The position numbers were made by a program, and so were the translations under genes. This document shows positions 42,106 to 54,569 of a DNA stretch of 64,000 nt, in pieces (the stretch's first letter is position 1; the number at the start of each line of letters is the position of its first letter). Source of the DNA: Ophiostoma sp. CBS 140.51 (lineage: Eukaryota; Ascomycota; Sordariomycetes; Ophiostomatales; Ophiostomataceae); NCBI GenBank assembly GCA_029298735.1, contig JANSLP010000007.1, positions 1-64,000 on the forward strand, in the 5' to 3' direction. The notes beneath the pieces are model-generated. The model saw nothing but the letters and a program-made list of their open reading frames with translations. It did no database searches and was not told where the DNA came from.

Positions 42106-43954
42106 TTATGCGTCAATGGCCTCCTCATTGTTGGGCGTTGTCTGCTCAGGCACCTCGTTCACGGCCGACAGCTGCCGGCCCGAGTTCTGCAGCAGCGCCT
42201 CGCTGCGCACCTGCTTCAGCGACTCTTCAGCGGTCGGCTGCTTCTTCTCCATCGACGCCGCCACCAGCGCAATCAGCGCCGCACCAACACCAGAGCCGTC
42301 CTTGGCAATACCAATCCGGATCCGCTCAGCACCGACCTCGCCGATGCCGTCAATCGCCTTGAGCGCATCGTAGATCATCGTGCGGAAGTGCGGATAGTGC
42401 TCGACCAGGCTGCCGTCGACACCAATGTCAATAGGCTCATCGCCCTGAGCAGGGTCCGTCAACTTACCCGACTGCAGCACAATGGCGCCCACAGCCACGG
42501 CCGACAGACGAGCTGCGCGACGGCCAATGGCTGACGCAATCGCCTTGAACGCCTGAGCGTCCTCCATCGACGGTGAGTACACGTCCAGCTGCGAGTCCAG
42601 CTCCTGCCGCAGCGTGCCCAGGTCAGGGGTGTTGTCCAGAGCGGCCACCGACATGATGGCACTGTCCAGACCCCACTTCTTGAAGATGCCCGACTCGGGG
42701 GCAATCGTCGTCGTCGACTTCCAGTCGTTGTGGCTCGAGTTGTCGTCGTGGAACAGCTGCACCGACTTGTCCTGCAGCAGAGACACGAGAACGATGCGGA
42801 GAATCTCACCCAGGAACATGCCCGACACACGCTTCTCGAACATCTGGATGCCCGGGTTGACACTCTCCGAGTCGAGCTTAATGTCGAATGTCGTGTTGGG
42901 TAGCACGTTCAGTTGGTTGTCGAACGAACCCCACTCTGTGTTGAGCACCATCTCGCCCGTCGAAGTATCGTACTCGCCCTCCAGCGGCTTCTTGATGTTG
43001 CTGAGCTTCTCAATGTACGCGCCGTTGGTGCCCGTGCCAAAGATCGCGCCCAGGAGAGCACCCGTCTTGCCGGGGCTGGTGTAGGAACGCGCCATGAGGG
43101 TTCCGACGGTATCGTTGACAAGAGCGGCCACCTTCACGGGTAGGTGAAGGATATCGATCTCCTCCTGGAGAAGGGCGCACACATCCTTGCCAATCGCATC
43201 GGGAATGTCGAAGCCCTTGGTCCACCGAATCAGGAAGCCCTTGTTAATGCCAACCTGCTGGACGGGGAAGCTGAACGTAAAGCCGAGGCGGAAAATGTGC
43301 TCGTCGCGATAGCCCTCGGGGTTGCTCATCGTCTCGCGCCGGCGGACATGGTGCTCGTAGTGGTCGTAGTGGTGCTCCTTGATGAAGCTGTCAATGTGCT
43401 GTGCAATGAACTGGAACAGCTCCTTGGCCGTCTTGGCAACCATCAGCGACTTGGGAACGGCCGCCTTGCTGTAGGTGAGGTTGAACGAATTGTCGCCATT
43501 GAGACGGACCGAGCAGACACGCAGGTTCGTGCCGCCGAGATCCACAGCTAGGTACAGGCCCTGGTGGCATTGTTAGCATGCACACATGCACGACATTTTT
43601 TTGGCGCGACGCCCCGCTTGTACGGCGCATTGAGCTTTGTTTGGGTTGGAACGTTGCCCATTGGACCTTCTCACCTTCTCTGTGCCATTGGGGACAGCCG
43701 TAACATAAGTCGGAATCTGGCTCATGCTTGTACCGGACTTCTCCAATCCTTCGTCTACAAGAGGAAAAGAAAGTCAGCAACGTTTTACACGTAAAGTTGG
43801 CGAGCCCTCATGTTTCGATCAAGCTCCATTGCTATCTCTAGGGCACGAGTTACATACCAATCTGGCGGAGGAACTCTTTGACGCCAACGTTGACGTCAGC
43901 GTCCGAGTACTCGAACTGCGCAACGATGCGCTTGGTCTCAGCCGCGAGAGCCAT
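42106..43954 (-). CDS. glkA: Glucokinase (hexokinase family)
   Basis: Three exons: 43858..43954, 43675..43754 and 42106..43560; 543 aa. It phosphorylates glucose to glucose-6-phosphate with ATP. Exon 1 gives MALAAETKRIVAQFEYSDAD. Exon 2 gives DEGLEKSGTSMSQIPTYVTA. Exon 3 opens with GLYLAVDLGGTNLRVCSV, the phosphate-1 motif (about 60-77). Sugar-binding segments include LGFTFSFPVQQ, RWTKGFDIPD and VAALVNDTVGTLMARSY; the second phosphate region includes IFGTGTNGAYIE. MSQIPTYVTAVPNGTEKG is closer to fungal glucokinase (GlkA) than to hexokinase (HxkA). Introns (103 and 114 bp) have GTATGT/GTGAGA donors; the second has TGCTAAC. The C-terminal ~40 residues are polar and extend past the usual end. 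Confidence 0.93.
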
Positions 43955-44630
43955 GTTGAGCGGGACGGAGACGGGGGGTGTTGTTGGAAAGGGATGGTTT
44001 GCGCAGACGGGAGCTGCTTCTTCGACCGGAGGCGAGAAGGCAGGTCTGGGAAAGGGCGAGTAGTAGTAGATGCTGGTGTCGCGAAGGAGAAATTGGAGAA
44101 TCTGCAGCGCGAAGTTTTTTTTTCCTGATTAGAGGCACTGGTGACGTCGGTGGGTAAAAAGGACAAGAGGGGCGCTTTCTTATGGGATCGTGAGATTATA
44201 AAAAGGAAACAGAAGAGGACGGAAGAAGGGAAAGACAGAAGAGGCAAAATAGCCAAGCAAAAAGGGAGAGGGTACGAGGAGAGGCGAAGATGGGCTTTAA
44301 GTCTCAGACAATGCCAATGACCACGTCAGGAAGTTGGAGAAATAGTGTTGTATTTTGGGGAAGAAGAGGGTGGTGTGGAAAGGAGGGCCAGGCTGAGGGC
44401 AATCCTCAGAGGCTAAAAAGGCCAGCAAAAGACCAAGCATCGTCAGGAAGCATATTGCGGGGTCGCCAACAAGCCCCACGAGCGACGTAAAATACTAATA
44501 CAAAGCACATCCACGCAAGAACTGCACACTAAGGGAGAAAGCTCGGAGGCTAAGGAAAGCATTGGGACGGGCGAGTACTCAGTCGGACAAGTAAGACAGG
44601 CATGCCCAAAGGGGAAAGACAGAAAGACAG

Positions 44631-44649
44631 AAAGAAAGAAAGAAAGAAA
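44631..44649. repeat. (AAAG)n microsatellite
   Basis: Nearly five consecutive AAAG units in gene-free DNA. Confidence 0.9.
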
Positions 44650-47372
44650 CCACCCAAAAGCGTCGGCAACATAGGTGCGAGCGGAAGGCCAGAAGCGCCA
44701 AAAATACAAAAAAAAATAAGAGAACAAAGTACTTACTAAGACAACAACAACAGAAACGACAGACAGCACATGGAGAACAGAAAATGGAAGGCAGGCCGAC
44801 GTGGGTTGCAGGCGGGCCGACTTCGTTTTAACAGACGTAGGTGTGGGTGTGGGTGTGCGCGATTTGTTCAGTGGACCGTTGTTTAGTTGAGCTCGAGAAT
44901 GTCGATTCTGCGGCGCGTCCTGAATGTGATTATGAGTTTGAATATGAGTGTGAGTGTCGTGCAGCAGCGTCGCGTGCGGTGCGAGTGGCTGCTGTGGTAT
45001 TACCCCAGTGCCCTGCAGGGCGCGAGCTTCTGGGCGCTGCTGTTTTTGTTCCTGCGCGTCGTCGTCGTGGCCGATAGCACGGTCAGCGGCGCGCCACGAT
45101 GCGCCGCTGGGCTCTGTTATGCGCGACAGCTTTACGGCGTGCTGTGCTTGTCTGGACGCCGACTGCTGCGCCCTTCTCTCTCGCCCCGCGTTGTGCGGAT
45201 CGGATTTCAGATTTCAGTGTAAATGTGGTGGGTGAGCGACAGCTCGTGGTGATGAGGTCATCGACCACCACTGGTACCTCGATCGCAGGAACCAGGCCCG
45301 CTCTCAGGGGGATGTGCAGGGCACACAAACACAAAAAAGGTACACCACAAAGGCGCACACGAGTGCAACAGCCCGGAGCTCACGGACTTGGCTGGCCTAA
45401 AAGGAAGCTCGAAAATAAAAGGCCCGGGAAAAGCTTCGGATGCCGTGTTAGTTTGCGGGCTTTCTCCTTCATCTCAACGGTTGGCCACGCAGCTTCCACT
45501 TTTGTTTTGTGATTCCAGTGGGGAAGATACACGAGGGAAAGGGGAAAATGGGGAGGGGTGGGGGAAGCTTGCTGGGATGCAATGCCGCGTGTGCGACCAT
45601 TTTTCAAAATTTTCACAAGGGGCTCGAGGGTGATGCACAAACTCACTTCGGGCGTGCGAGTATGTGTATTCTTTGTATTCCTTTGCTTCTGTCGTGTGAC
45701 ACGCGCTGCGGAATAGTGGTCTTTTTTTCCCTCGTCTTGGAGACTCTTCAGGGCAATCCCGATTGGCAAATCAGGCCAGTGCTTTCTTGGTGCAGGATGG
45801 GCAGTGGGCCAGTAGTCCGTATAAAAAGAGCGAGAAAGGGACCGAACCGCCGAGTCCAAGAGTGCTGGCCGCAGGACGAACAGGTAGAACCGCCGAAGAA
45901 GCAGCCGTCTCGAAAACAACGAGGGAAGAAGTGACAGGGCAGCAAAAACAAGATCGTAATCGTCGTCAGATGCGCAATTATGGAGCCAAGGCGGTCTGGG
46001 GAGCCGTCTGAGCCGTGATGTCGTTTATCGGTGGAGGATAAAAAAGGGAACGAAGAGAACGAAAACAATAAGGGCCAGAGGGAATGAAGCAAACAAGCAA
46101 GAAAGAAAACACGCAAATGAGGTATCGTATCGCGTGAAGCTGATTTGGCGGGACTGCGATCTCGCAGAGGTTGGCGGATGAGGAATGAGGGTGGCGTCAA
46201 GAAGGAGCACGGAGCACGGGGTAGCACGGGGAAAGAAAAATGAGCAAAAGCGGGATGCAGGTCCGGGGAACACAAGATAGCAAAGTCGCGATGCAGGACG
46301 GAAAACGCTGCAAAGAAATAGGAACGCAAAGAGTGAGAAAGTGAGAGGAGAATAAAGGCGGTCGAGAAAGTCAACTTGTTCTCGAAACGAAACAGAAAAG
46401 ATGGGGAAGGAAGAGAGGGCAGACCGGAGATCTGGAAGGCACGGCCAAGAAGCGGTAGATAAGGGGGCAGGAGGGCCCCAGTGGAGAGCGAAATGCAGTG
46501 TGTTTCGGGTGGGCATGCCCCCTCACGATCGCCACAAAAAGGGGGGAGGAAAGAGCAGAACCAGGTAAGGAAGGCAGGGCTGGCCAGTTGACGATGCCTC
46601 TTTCCTGCATTGGCTGCAACAGCCTCGTATCTCCTGAACTAGCTCGGGGTGCTATATTGGTGTAAAAGGGCAGGAGCGAACAAGAGAAGGTGCAAAAACA
46701 CAAAATAAAGCCGTCCGGAGAAAGAGTACACGTCAGCAGAAACCGACCGTGCCTTCGGTTTGTGCTCATGCTTGTTGACATTTACACTTCAATGAATATT
46801 TCCAAAAACTGCCGCCGGCAGGTGCGGTAGCATGACGATGCAATTGCATCCAGCATCGAGATTAAGAGGTCCAGACTCATATCTTGATCCACCATTTACA
46901 GGTCGGAGTGACATGGTGGCCTGTATGACTGCCACGCTGCGGCAGATGAGGTTTCGAGCCCGTTGTCCCAGGTGCCATTTGATTCATATATCTGGCCCTC
47001 TTTTCGCGTGGCACGTCCATTCTTGTAAAACCATATATCCTGTCTGTGTGTTTTGCAAGGCTGGCCTGGTTCACGTCAACGGGCGGGCGGCTAAATTGAA
47101 ATGACGTTGAGCCCGCCGAAACCGCAATGGCAGGCGGGAAGAAACCGTCGTTCCATTGCTAGGATAGAAAAATTAAAAGAGAGAGAAAAAATTGCAAAGA
47201 TCCTGCACATAGCCTTGAAACGACTGGCGGATGCCGAGCCGGTAATAATTTCTTACAGCTACAGTCCTCGGTGCCGGTCTACCCCGGACAATGTCGTCAA
47301 GATCAAAGCTGTGGTAGCGGGAGCAGCCGCGACCGAGAGTCCTGTGTTACCACGACTCACATAGTAGGTAAA

Positions 47373-47469
47373 ACACAAAAGGACCTTTGGCAACGGCGCT
47401 TAATATCAAAGAAGGCAAGAGCAGTAACGAAGTAGCAAGGGGCTAGTATCCGAAGGTCCTTTGTAGTGT
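47373..47469. repeat. 97-bp element with imperfect terminal inverted repeats
   Basis: The left end ACACAAAAGGACCTTTGG (47373..47390) and the right end CCGAAGGTCCTTTGTAGTGT (47450..47469) are inverted copies sharing ACAC and AAAGGACCTTyGG, with about 60 bp between. There is no clear target-site duplication. It could be a miniature inverted-repeat element or a hairpin-forming transcript. Confidence 0.45.
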
Positions 47470-50400
47470 CAACAACCAAGATCGTCTCTACCGACGTACA
47501 GATGGACGTCAGGCATTTCAAGCGAGCCTTGTCTAGCAGCCACGCCAATGAGGCTGAGAATCAAAAGCTACAGATAGAATCACACTTGTACGTTTCCATC
47601 GACCCCACGAGAAAGGCTGGATATTGCCGGTCCAGACCACCCACACTGGATGCGGCTCAAAACTGTCCAGTTGATCAGCCTTGGTTGTGGGTGAGGTGTG
47701 GATGTTGCCAAAGAAAGCAAAGAAAGACTGACGCCGAGCACAAGTGATGGTGTCGGCCAAGCTTCAAACGTTCAGCCGCAAACGGACTTCCTTTTACATA
47801 TTTGTTTGGGCTGCCATGCGGGAGCGTGAGGTACACAAGCGTGATGCTCGAGTGGAAAGGGTTGGTTACTTGTACTGTGTACGTCCAGTTGAAAGACTGC
47901 TAATAAACAGAACGTGGTGAGAAGAAAGGGGGAAACAATCAGAGATCGACACAACCATGACAGGGTCGAGTGCTACAAATAGAAGAAATAGAGTTAGCCG
48001 TTCAAAAAAGATCAGACTGTTCGTGTCGTTGATCCTGTTCAGATGCGATGAGAATATCAGAACTGCCAAATTTACTCAGTCCGGACTGTCCAGCCGACAG
48101 GGTAACGTCGAGCTCGACACCCTTCGACACTGCACCAAGGCGAAGGATCAAAGGTTGCACCGCGGGGATGTGGTTTGGGAACACAATATTGGATTGAGGC
48201 TGAGCAGCCCTGGCCGATCGGTGGTGTTGATTTTGGGCTGGCAGGCGCTAAAACAACAGCCCCCCTGGAAGACGAGGCAGAACACCGTGGCGGAGCATCT
48301 CATCGACTGGACGGAGCACGACGGACGGCGGTCAGCAGGCTTGACCAACCACCAAATACGGAGGACGAGGATGGAAGATGGTTTTGGATATTGTGCGGTG
48401 AAAACGTGGGCAAAGAAAAAGGGCTGCAGCGCGGTGCAGAACAGGTACAGGAAGCAACAAAATTGGTTGCTTCTGGAAAGGACTGCGATGGACGTCGCGC
48501 ACAGGTCAGCCAATTATCAAGACTGTTAAGCGATAAAACAGTCGTCACCATGAAGTGCCTGGGTGGCCAACAGTTGGCAAATTTTGATATCGCCATTGGG
48601 TCTATGTGAAGCCTCGAGCCTCGAGAGGCTACAATGAGTTCGACGAGGCAAAACAAATATGGAAGGAACAGTTGAACAAACAAAGCCGGGGCACAGTTGC
48701 CACCCAATTAAGAGCCATTTGGCACGAAAACGGCGGCGGGTAATGGCAAACCTTGGGAAAGTCCTAGGACTGGCAGGCCGAAAGTCCTACGACACACTGT
48801 AAGGAGACCCTTCTAACGGTGAATGAAAACAGACAGTAGCCGTGGAAGGATGATCGAAAACGGCCGCATCCGCCTGCGGCAAAGTTTCCTCATTAATTCT
48901 CCTTGCTCTCCTCAGCTCTCGGAACTCCTGATTAATACGACGTATCCTTCCTCTCGTTTTTCGGGTTTTCGCTTTTGCGGTGTTCGTCCCCTCGGGTCCC
49001 CTGTTGGTCCTGCCGTTTCTTACCATTTGCTGCTGCTCCTTCCCTCTCTGTGCCTGTGTGCGCCTTGCAAAATTGGCAAATTAGGTCGGGGCCCCATAAA
49101 ACGCGGCTGAGGGACCTAGCGTGGGGCAAGGGCCCAAAACGGAGCGCCAGCTTTGGGGGCTAAGCACACCCGGTTTTAGTGGCAGGACAATCACCAAAAG
49201 TCCACGATAGCATCCGTTTTGTCCTTGCATCCTCAACACGCCGCTGTTCGTTCCCTTTGCTTTGTTGGGTGGCATTGTGTTGTTTTGCTATCAAAGGAAC
49301 GGGAAGGGGGAGAAGATGAAGAAGATGCAACAAAACAACCAACAGGCGCTCCTGCCATTCTTTCCGACTGCCGACGGCCATGCGTCCGGATCAGGACAGT
49401 TCTTCCCTTGCCTAGCCTTTGTGTTGTTTGTGACAGCCGGTCATGCCTTCCTCGCCAGACAAAGAGAAGTGCGGTGTTGGATCGACATATGATGCTGTGT
49501 CCAATGCCCCTTCCTGCATCAAATTGCGTGCAAGACGCAAGTACATACGGAAAGCATTTTGTATTTGGCTGACGGCAAGTGGTCCTGGCCTGCCTCCGTA
49601 ATTGCCTCCTGCCCCCATTCGCCGCTCCGTATTCGTTGAATAATAACGGCCGGCCTCAGCCTTACCTGCAGACGTGAGACCATTCCGACCGTTTGACGAC
49701 TTGCAGGGTGCTTGCTTACCCCCCCTGGCCAACCCCGCTGTCAAAGCCAACAGACTCCAATTGGCGACGGCGCTGCCCCCCTTCTCCCCTCCTTCCTCGT
49801 CTTTTGGTTCGTTCCTTCCCACGAGCACTATTTGGAGGACCAGTCCTGCCCGTTCGAATTGACCTGTTCCTACGAGCAGTTGTCTGTTCTTCCCGTCGCT
49901 CCTTCTCGCTGTGAGAAAATAAATTACTCGAGCCCTCAAACAGGGAAGGAAAGATGAAGAAATCAGCGTAAATCAGACTGGAAACAAGCAAGAAAACAAG
50001 CCCCGGAACGTGCCAAACTAGGGCCCTGCTCGTATCGCACTTGCCATCCGCGCAACTTGAGTCGAGTTGCTAAGAATAAAATAGCAAGGGAAAGAGACAA
50101 GAACATCACGCAGCTAGCCGGACGCCATCGCTGCCCAGCCGCCCCGATAGTCCTAATTTCTTACGCCCAGGAACCGCTTTCTGTCCTGCTCTGTCCTGTC
50201 GTTCCTGCCCTCCCCACTCTTCCTCGCCGCTCTTTCTCCTTCCCAAGTTGCTCCCAAGTCACCGCCCCCGCTCTCGTTTCTCGTCAACTTGTACTCCACG
50301 TCCGTCCTCTTGTACCTCGTCTTCACCGTTTCCCCTTTCCCACGCCAACCCAGCCAACAGCTCCATTGTCTGTCCTGTCCATCCGTTAGGACCAACACTG

Positions 50401-50827
50401 CGCGCCTCCTTTGATCCCCTACAGCTGCTGAGAAACGCCTCTTTTTCTCTCTCGTCTCTCGTCTGGCTGTCGTCTTCGTCCTAGGACCCCTCGCTAACGC
50501 ACCCCTCCCTGCTGCCCTACTGCCCTGCATTGCCCGTTTCCTGTTGGCTTTCTCGGGCTCGTTTCTTAGGCTCTGTGGCTCTTTGGGCGAAGTCCCCTCC
50601 CCCGTTTTCTCCTTCTTCTCGCCATTTCCCTATCCCATAGCCCATTTCCCTACCTCTGCCTTCTTTGCCCTACCCTCCCCCCAAGCCTTTTCCCTCCTTT
50701 TTTCTTTCTTTTCTTCCTTCTCTGCACGCCCCCCTCCACACCTCGTTTTCTCTTTTTCTTTCTTCCCTTTCTCGTTCTTGTCTGTTCTTATTTCTTCCCC
50801 TCCCCTCCCCCCTTCCCAATCTTCCTT

Positions 50828-53602
50828 ATGAGTTCGCTGAACACTCGACTGAAAGCCTTCGGTTTTGGCAAACGCAAATCCACCGCCAGCATTCAAGGCC
50901 CTCCGTCCGCGAACCAGCAACAACAGCCCGTCTACAACGTCTCTGCCGCCCCTCCCCAGATCCCCCAGCAGTTTCCATCTCCTTCTCCCTATCCCACTCC
51001 CCCGCCTGGCCAGCAACATCCGCTCCAGTCTCATCCCCCTCCTCCATCGCAGACGCCTCAGCTCCAGACACCACAACAGCAACCGCAACAGCAACAACCT
51101 CCACAACAGCAGCAGCCGCCTCACCCGTCCCCGGCTGGCCTCCAAGGACCTCTGCCGCCCGTCCCGCCGCCGACCTCTGCCTCGCCGCCCTCCGCCCATA
51201 TCGGCGCGCCCAACTCGACTAGTCCTGTTCCAGGACAGCCTGCGCCTTCTGCTTTTACGCCGCCGCCTGCTGGTGTTCTGCAACAGCAACAGCAGCAACA
51301 GCAACAGCCGTTCGGTCTCACTCCTCTGGGCATCCAGCAGCCCGCCGTCATGAACCACAACGACCCTGGTGCGCCTCGCCCGCCCAGCTACACTCCCGGA
51401 TACCCTCCCGCCGGCGCTCCTGTTCCAGGCGGTCCTCCCCGTGCCCCTCCTTCGCAAATGGCTGGTGGTCCTCCTCCTATCAACACCGGTGCCCCCGTGC
51501 CCGGCTACCCGCCACAGATGCAGATTCCTGGTGGTCCCCCTGCTATGGGCGGCCCGCCCGGTTACAACGGTGCCCCGCCTCAGGGCTACGGCCAGGTCCC
51601 GCCGCAACCGCAGCCTATTCCGGCCGCCTACGGCCGCCCAGCCGCCGAAGTCGAAGGCAGCAGCCGGAGTAAGGCTCAGCTGATTGTCGGTATTGATTTT
51701 GTATGTCCTTTCAAGTCTTCGTCCAGTTGTATAATTTGTCAGCTTTGCAGAGCGTCTTGCTAACTAACACCCTTCAGGGTACTACGTTTTCTGGTGTTGC
51801 TTTCGCTTTCGCTACCAACAACGAGGCGAAGGAGGATATTATCACAGAATGGCCCGGTGCCGGTTCTTACACCAAGCAAAAGGTGAGACAAATCCCGTCA
51901 GAGGCTACGTACATCCACGAGACATTCCAAGAAAGACACCACTAACAGTGCCCTCGTAGATCCCCACAGTCCTCTACTACGACCAGTACCAGAAGGTTGT
52001 TGGCTGGGGCCCCGATATCGCCGATGCCCTCGCACCCACGGGCTACCCCAAGGCAGGTGTGCAAAAGGTTGAGTGGTTCAAGCTGCAGCTCATGCTGTCC
52101 GGCAACACATACATTGACCCCATCAACCTGCCGCCTCTGCCACCAGGCAAGTCTGAGATCGATGTCGCCGCCGACTACCTCTTCAAGCTGCGCCAGGCTA
52201 TGCGTGCTGCGCTACAGAAGACGCTTGGTGAGGTGTTCAACCGTGAGGAGCGCAACATTCGCTACTACCTCACTGTGCCCGCCATTTGGAACGACGCTGG
52301 CAAGGCTGCAACCCGTGCCGCCGCCATCCAGGCCGGTTTCCTGCGCGACGAGAACGATAACCGCCTTACTCTCGTGTCCGAACCCGAGGCCGCCGCCCTG
52401 TTCTGTTCCAAGACTGGTCTGCTGAAGCTCAAGGTGCACGACGCCCTGCTGATTGTCGATTGTGGTGGTGGTACCGTCGATTTGATCGCCTACGAAGTCG
52501 AGGAGGAGAACCCCTTCACTGTCGCCGAGTGCACGGCTGGTTCCGGTGACTCGTGCGGTTCGACTGCCCTGAACCGGAATTTCAGCAACATTCTGCGCAC
52601 CAAGATCCGCAAAATGAAGCTGCCCGACGGCTCCAAGATGGCTGGCCGTGTCTACGCCAAGTGCATCATGGACTTTGAGAACCGCATCAAGGCCGATTTC
52701 CGTAACAACGGTCAGAAGTGGGCCGTCGATGTCGGTATTGAGGCCGAGTTCCCCGAGGCTGGCATCGAGGAGGGCTACATGACCTTCACCAACGAGGAGA
52801 TTCTGCAATGTTTCGAGCCCGTCGTCAACCGCATTCTCGAGCTGGTCCGCAACCAGATCATTGCTATCCAGGCCCAGAACCGCACCCTGCAGAACATTCT
52901 TGTTGTCGGTGGTTTCGGTGCCTCCGAGTTCCTGTTCCAGCAGATTAAGCTGCACGTTCCTCCCCAGTTCCAGTCCAAGGTCGTCCGTCCCATGGACTCT
53001 GTGGCTGCCATCGTTAAGGGTGCCGTTACTGCCGGTATCACTGAGCGTATTATTACCCACCGTATCGCCCGTCGCCACTACCTCATGGCTACCCTGCAAC
53101 CTTTCAAGGAGGGTTATCACCCCGAGGCGTACCGTGTTCCCTCGCTCGACGGCAAGGACCGCTGCAAGTTCACGCGCCAGATTTTCGTGCAAAAGGGCCA
53201 GAAGGTCAAGATTGGCGAGCCCGTCAAGGTCTCTTTCTTCCGCCAGGTCGCCCCCGGTGCCACTCTTATGTACGAGGATATTCTGTACGCCTGTGACGAC
53301 GATGTGTGCCCCGAGTACACCAAGGACCCAAGTACGTATTTGCCCCGTTCTAGATTCGATGGTAAACGACTCTCATAACTGTGCACTACTAACAATTACC
53401 AGGAATCAAGGAAGTCGTCACTCTTACGTCCGACCTGTCGCGCAAGAACCTGGAGAAGGACTTTGAGCGCATGAACACACCACAGGGCACCTTCTACCGC
53501 GTGTACTTTGACATTTACCTGACCCTCGACGGTTCCGAATTCAGTGCCGAGCTGGTGTGCCAAGGCGAGGTTATGGGCCGCTGCCGTGCTCGCTTCCGGT
53601 AG
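50828..53602 (+). CDS. Hsp70-like ATPase (HSPA12-type) with Pro/Gln-rich N-terminus
   Basis: Four exons: 50828..51700, 51778..51882, 51960..53331 and 53403..53602; 849 aa. Residues 1-280 are low-complexity: Pro, Gln and Gly-rich with a run of nine Gln and repeated PGGPP/PGYPP units. The actin-like ATPase follows: QLIVGIDF-GTTFSGVAFAF (phosphate-1, about 286-300), ALLIVDCGGGTVDLIAYEV (phosphate-2) and LQNILVVGGFGASEFLFQQI (adenosine motif). This order, with no canonical DnaK substrate domain and no EEVD end, fits the divergent Hsp70/HSPA12 group that is expanded in filamentous fungi. Intron 1 falls exactly between GIDF and GTTFSG. All junctions are in phase with consensus signals (TAAC branch points). 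Its client proteins are unknown. The N-terminal region looks prion-like. Confidence 0.9.
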
Positions 53603-54569
53603 TCGCCCGGTCTTGTGCAGTGTTGTCAATGTTGGTTTTTTGGCGTGTCATTTTTCTACATTAATTTCTTTTCCCATATTAAACTTTCTCTTACGAAGTC
53701 CTGTCTTTCTGTTGTTGCTTTCAACCTGTTTGCTTGCTGTTTCATTGCCCAGCGGCACTTGTGTCACTGCCTTTTTCTTGTCTTTTGCTTTTTTTCCGGT
53801 CATTTTACTTTCACCGTTTCTGTGATACCTTTCTACACTCGAGATCTACTATCTCTCTCTCTCCTATTTTCCCTGGCGTTCCAAAGTAACAAGAGAAATG
53901 GATATGTCAGGGTCGTTCCATAGTCATGCGAGACCAGCGCCGCGGAGATTCAAAGAAGAAAAACAAAAAACAATAAAAGAAAGCTTTCACATTACTACAT
54001 CTCTACCCACAATCATATTAGAATCATTGTAGCTTACTTATCCATGTTGATTAATATTCCAGACTCTCAGGATGTTTTATGTGTGTATTTTGTTTTAAAA
54101 AAGTGTGTGGTTTTAATACATTAATGTTTTTAATATGCTCTAATTTTTATTTATTTTTATTCTCCAAACTCTCTAAAAATACGAACGAGGAGAAGAATCC
54201 TGTCAAGAAAATGTCAATCTAAAACATGTCACGTATGTGTGCTCCTTCCGTATATTAAAGGTCAGTGATGCTTTTCTCACCCTTGGCAGGAACCCCCACT
54301 GTTGTCGTCTGTGGTCTGATGTTGAAATGAAGAAGGTGCGACTCACACCATTGGCCAATGCTGCCTTGAGACCCACTTTTGCATTGGCCGTCTTTCGCAC
54401 CCCTTTTCTTCCCAGCTTAATCGGAGCTCCCTAAAGCTCTCACGCCAGCTTTCAACCTCACACGACCACACACAACAACTTGTTGGGATGGATTGAAGGA
54501 GGTCAATCGACTCAACACATAAATCTTGACTTTTCTTCTCCATTTTTTTTCCTCATCCAAACCGCCACC
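53603..54569. other. Intergenic region: Hsp70-like 3' end and Msc7-like promoter
   Basis: 967 bp between two plus-strand genes. The centre (about 53950-54190) is strongly AT-rich, and T-rich DNA follows the Hsp70-like stop. No gene seen. Confidence 0.55.

Larger units (their letters stand above)
43955..50827. other. Largest gene-poor region, glucokinase to Hsp70-like gene
   Basis: 6.87 kb between divergent starts. It contains an (AAAG)n microsatellite (44631..44649), the inverted-repeat element at 47373..47469, a local palindrome around CTCGAG near 48605-48625, and an extreme C/T-rich tract at about 50500-50827 next to the Hsp70-like start. Many overlapping frames exist on both strands but none has a recognisable domain, a signal peptide with supporting context, or paired splice signals. 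No gene called. Confidence 0.45.

Noticed and set aside
47957..48609. Two overlapping plus-strand frames of 190 and 144 codons
   Set aside because: They overlap in different frames, look alike in random composition and resemble no family; neither has promoter or intron context.
50630..51607. 325-codon Arg/Gly-rich minus-strand frame opposite the first exon of the Hsp70-like gene
   Set aside because: The composition is the complement of a Pro/Gln-rich coding region and a C/T tract; no RGG-protein features such as an RNA-binding domain.
52212..53192. 326-codon minus-strand frame opposite the Hsp70-like gene
   Set aside because: Antisense shadow with no motif; the sense strand has strong Hsp70 signatures.
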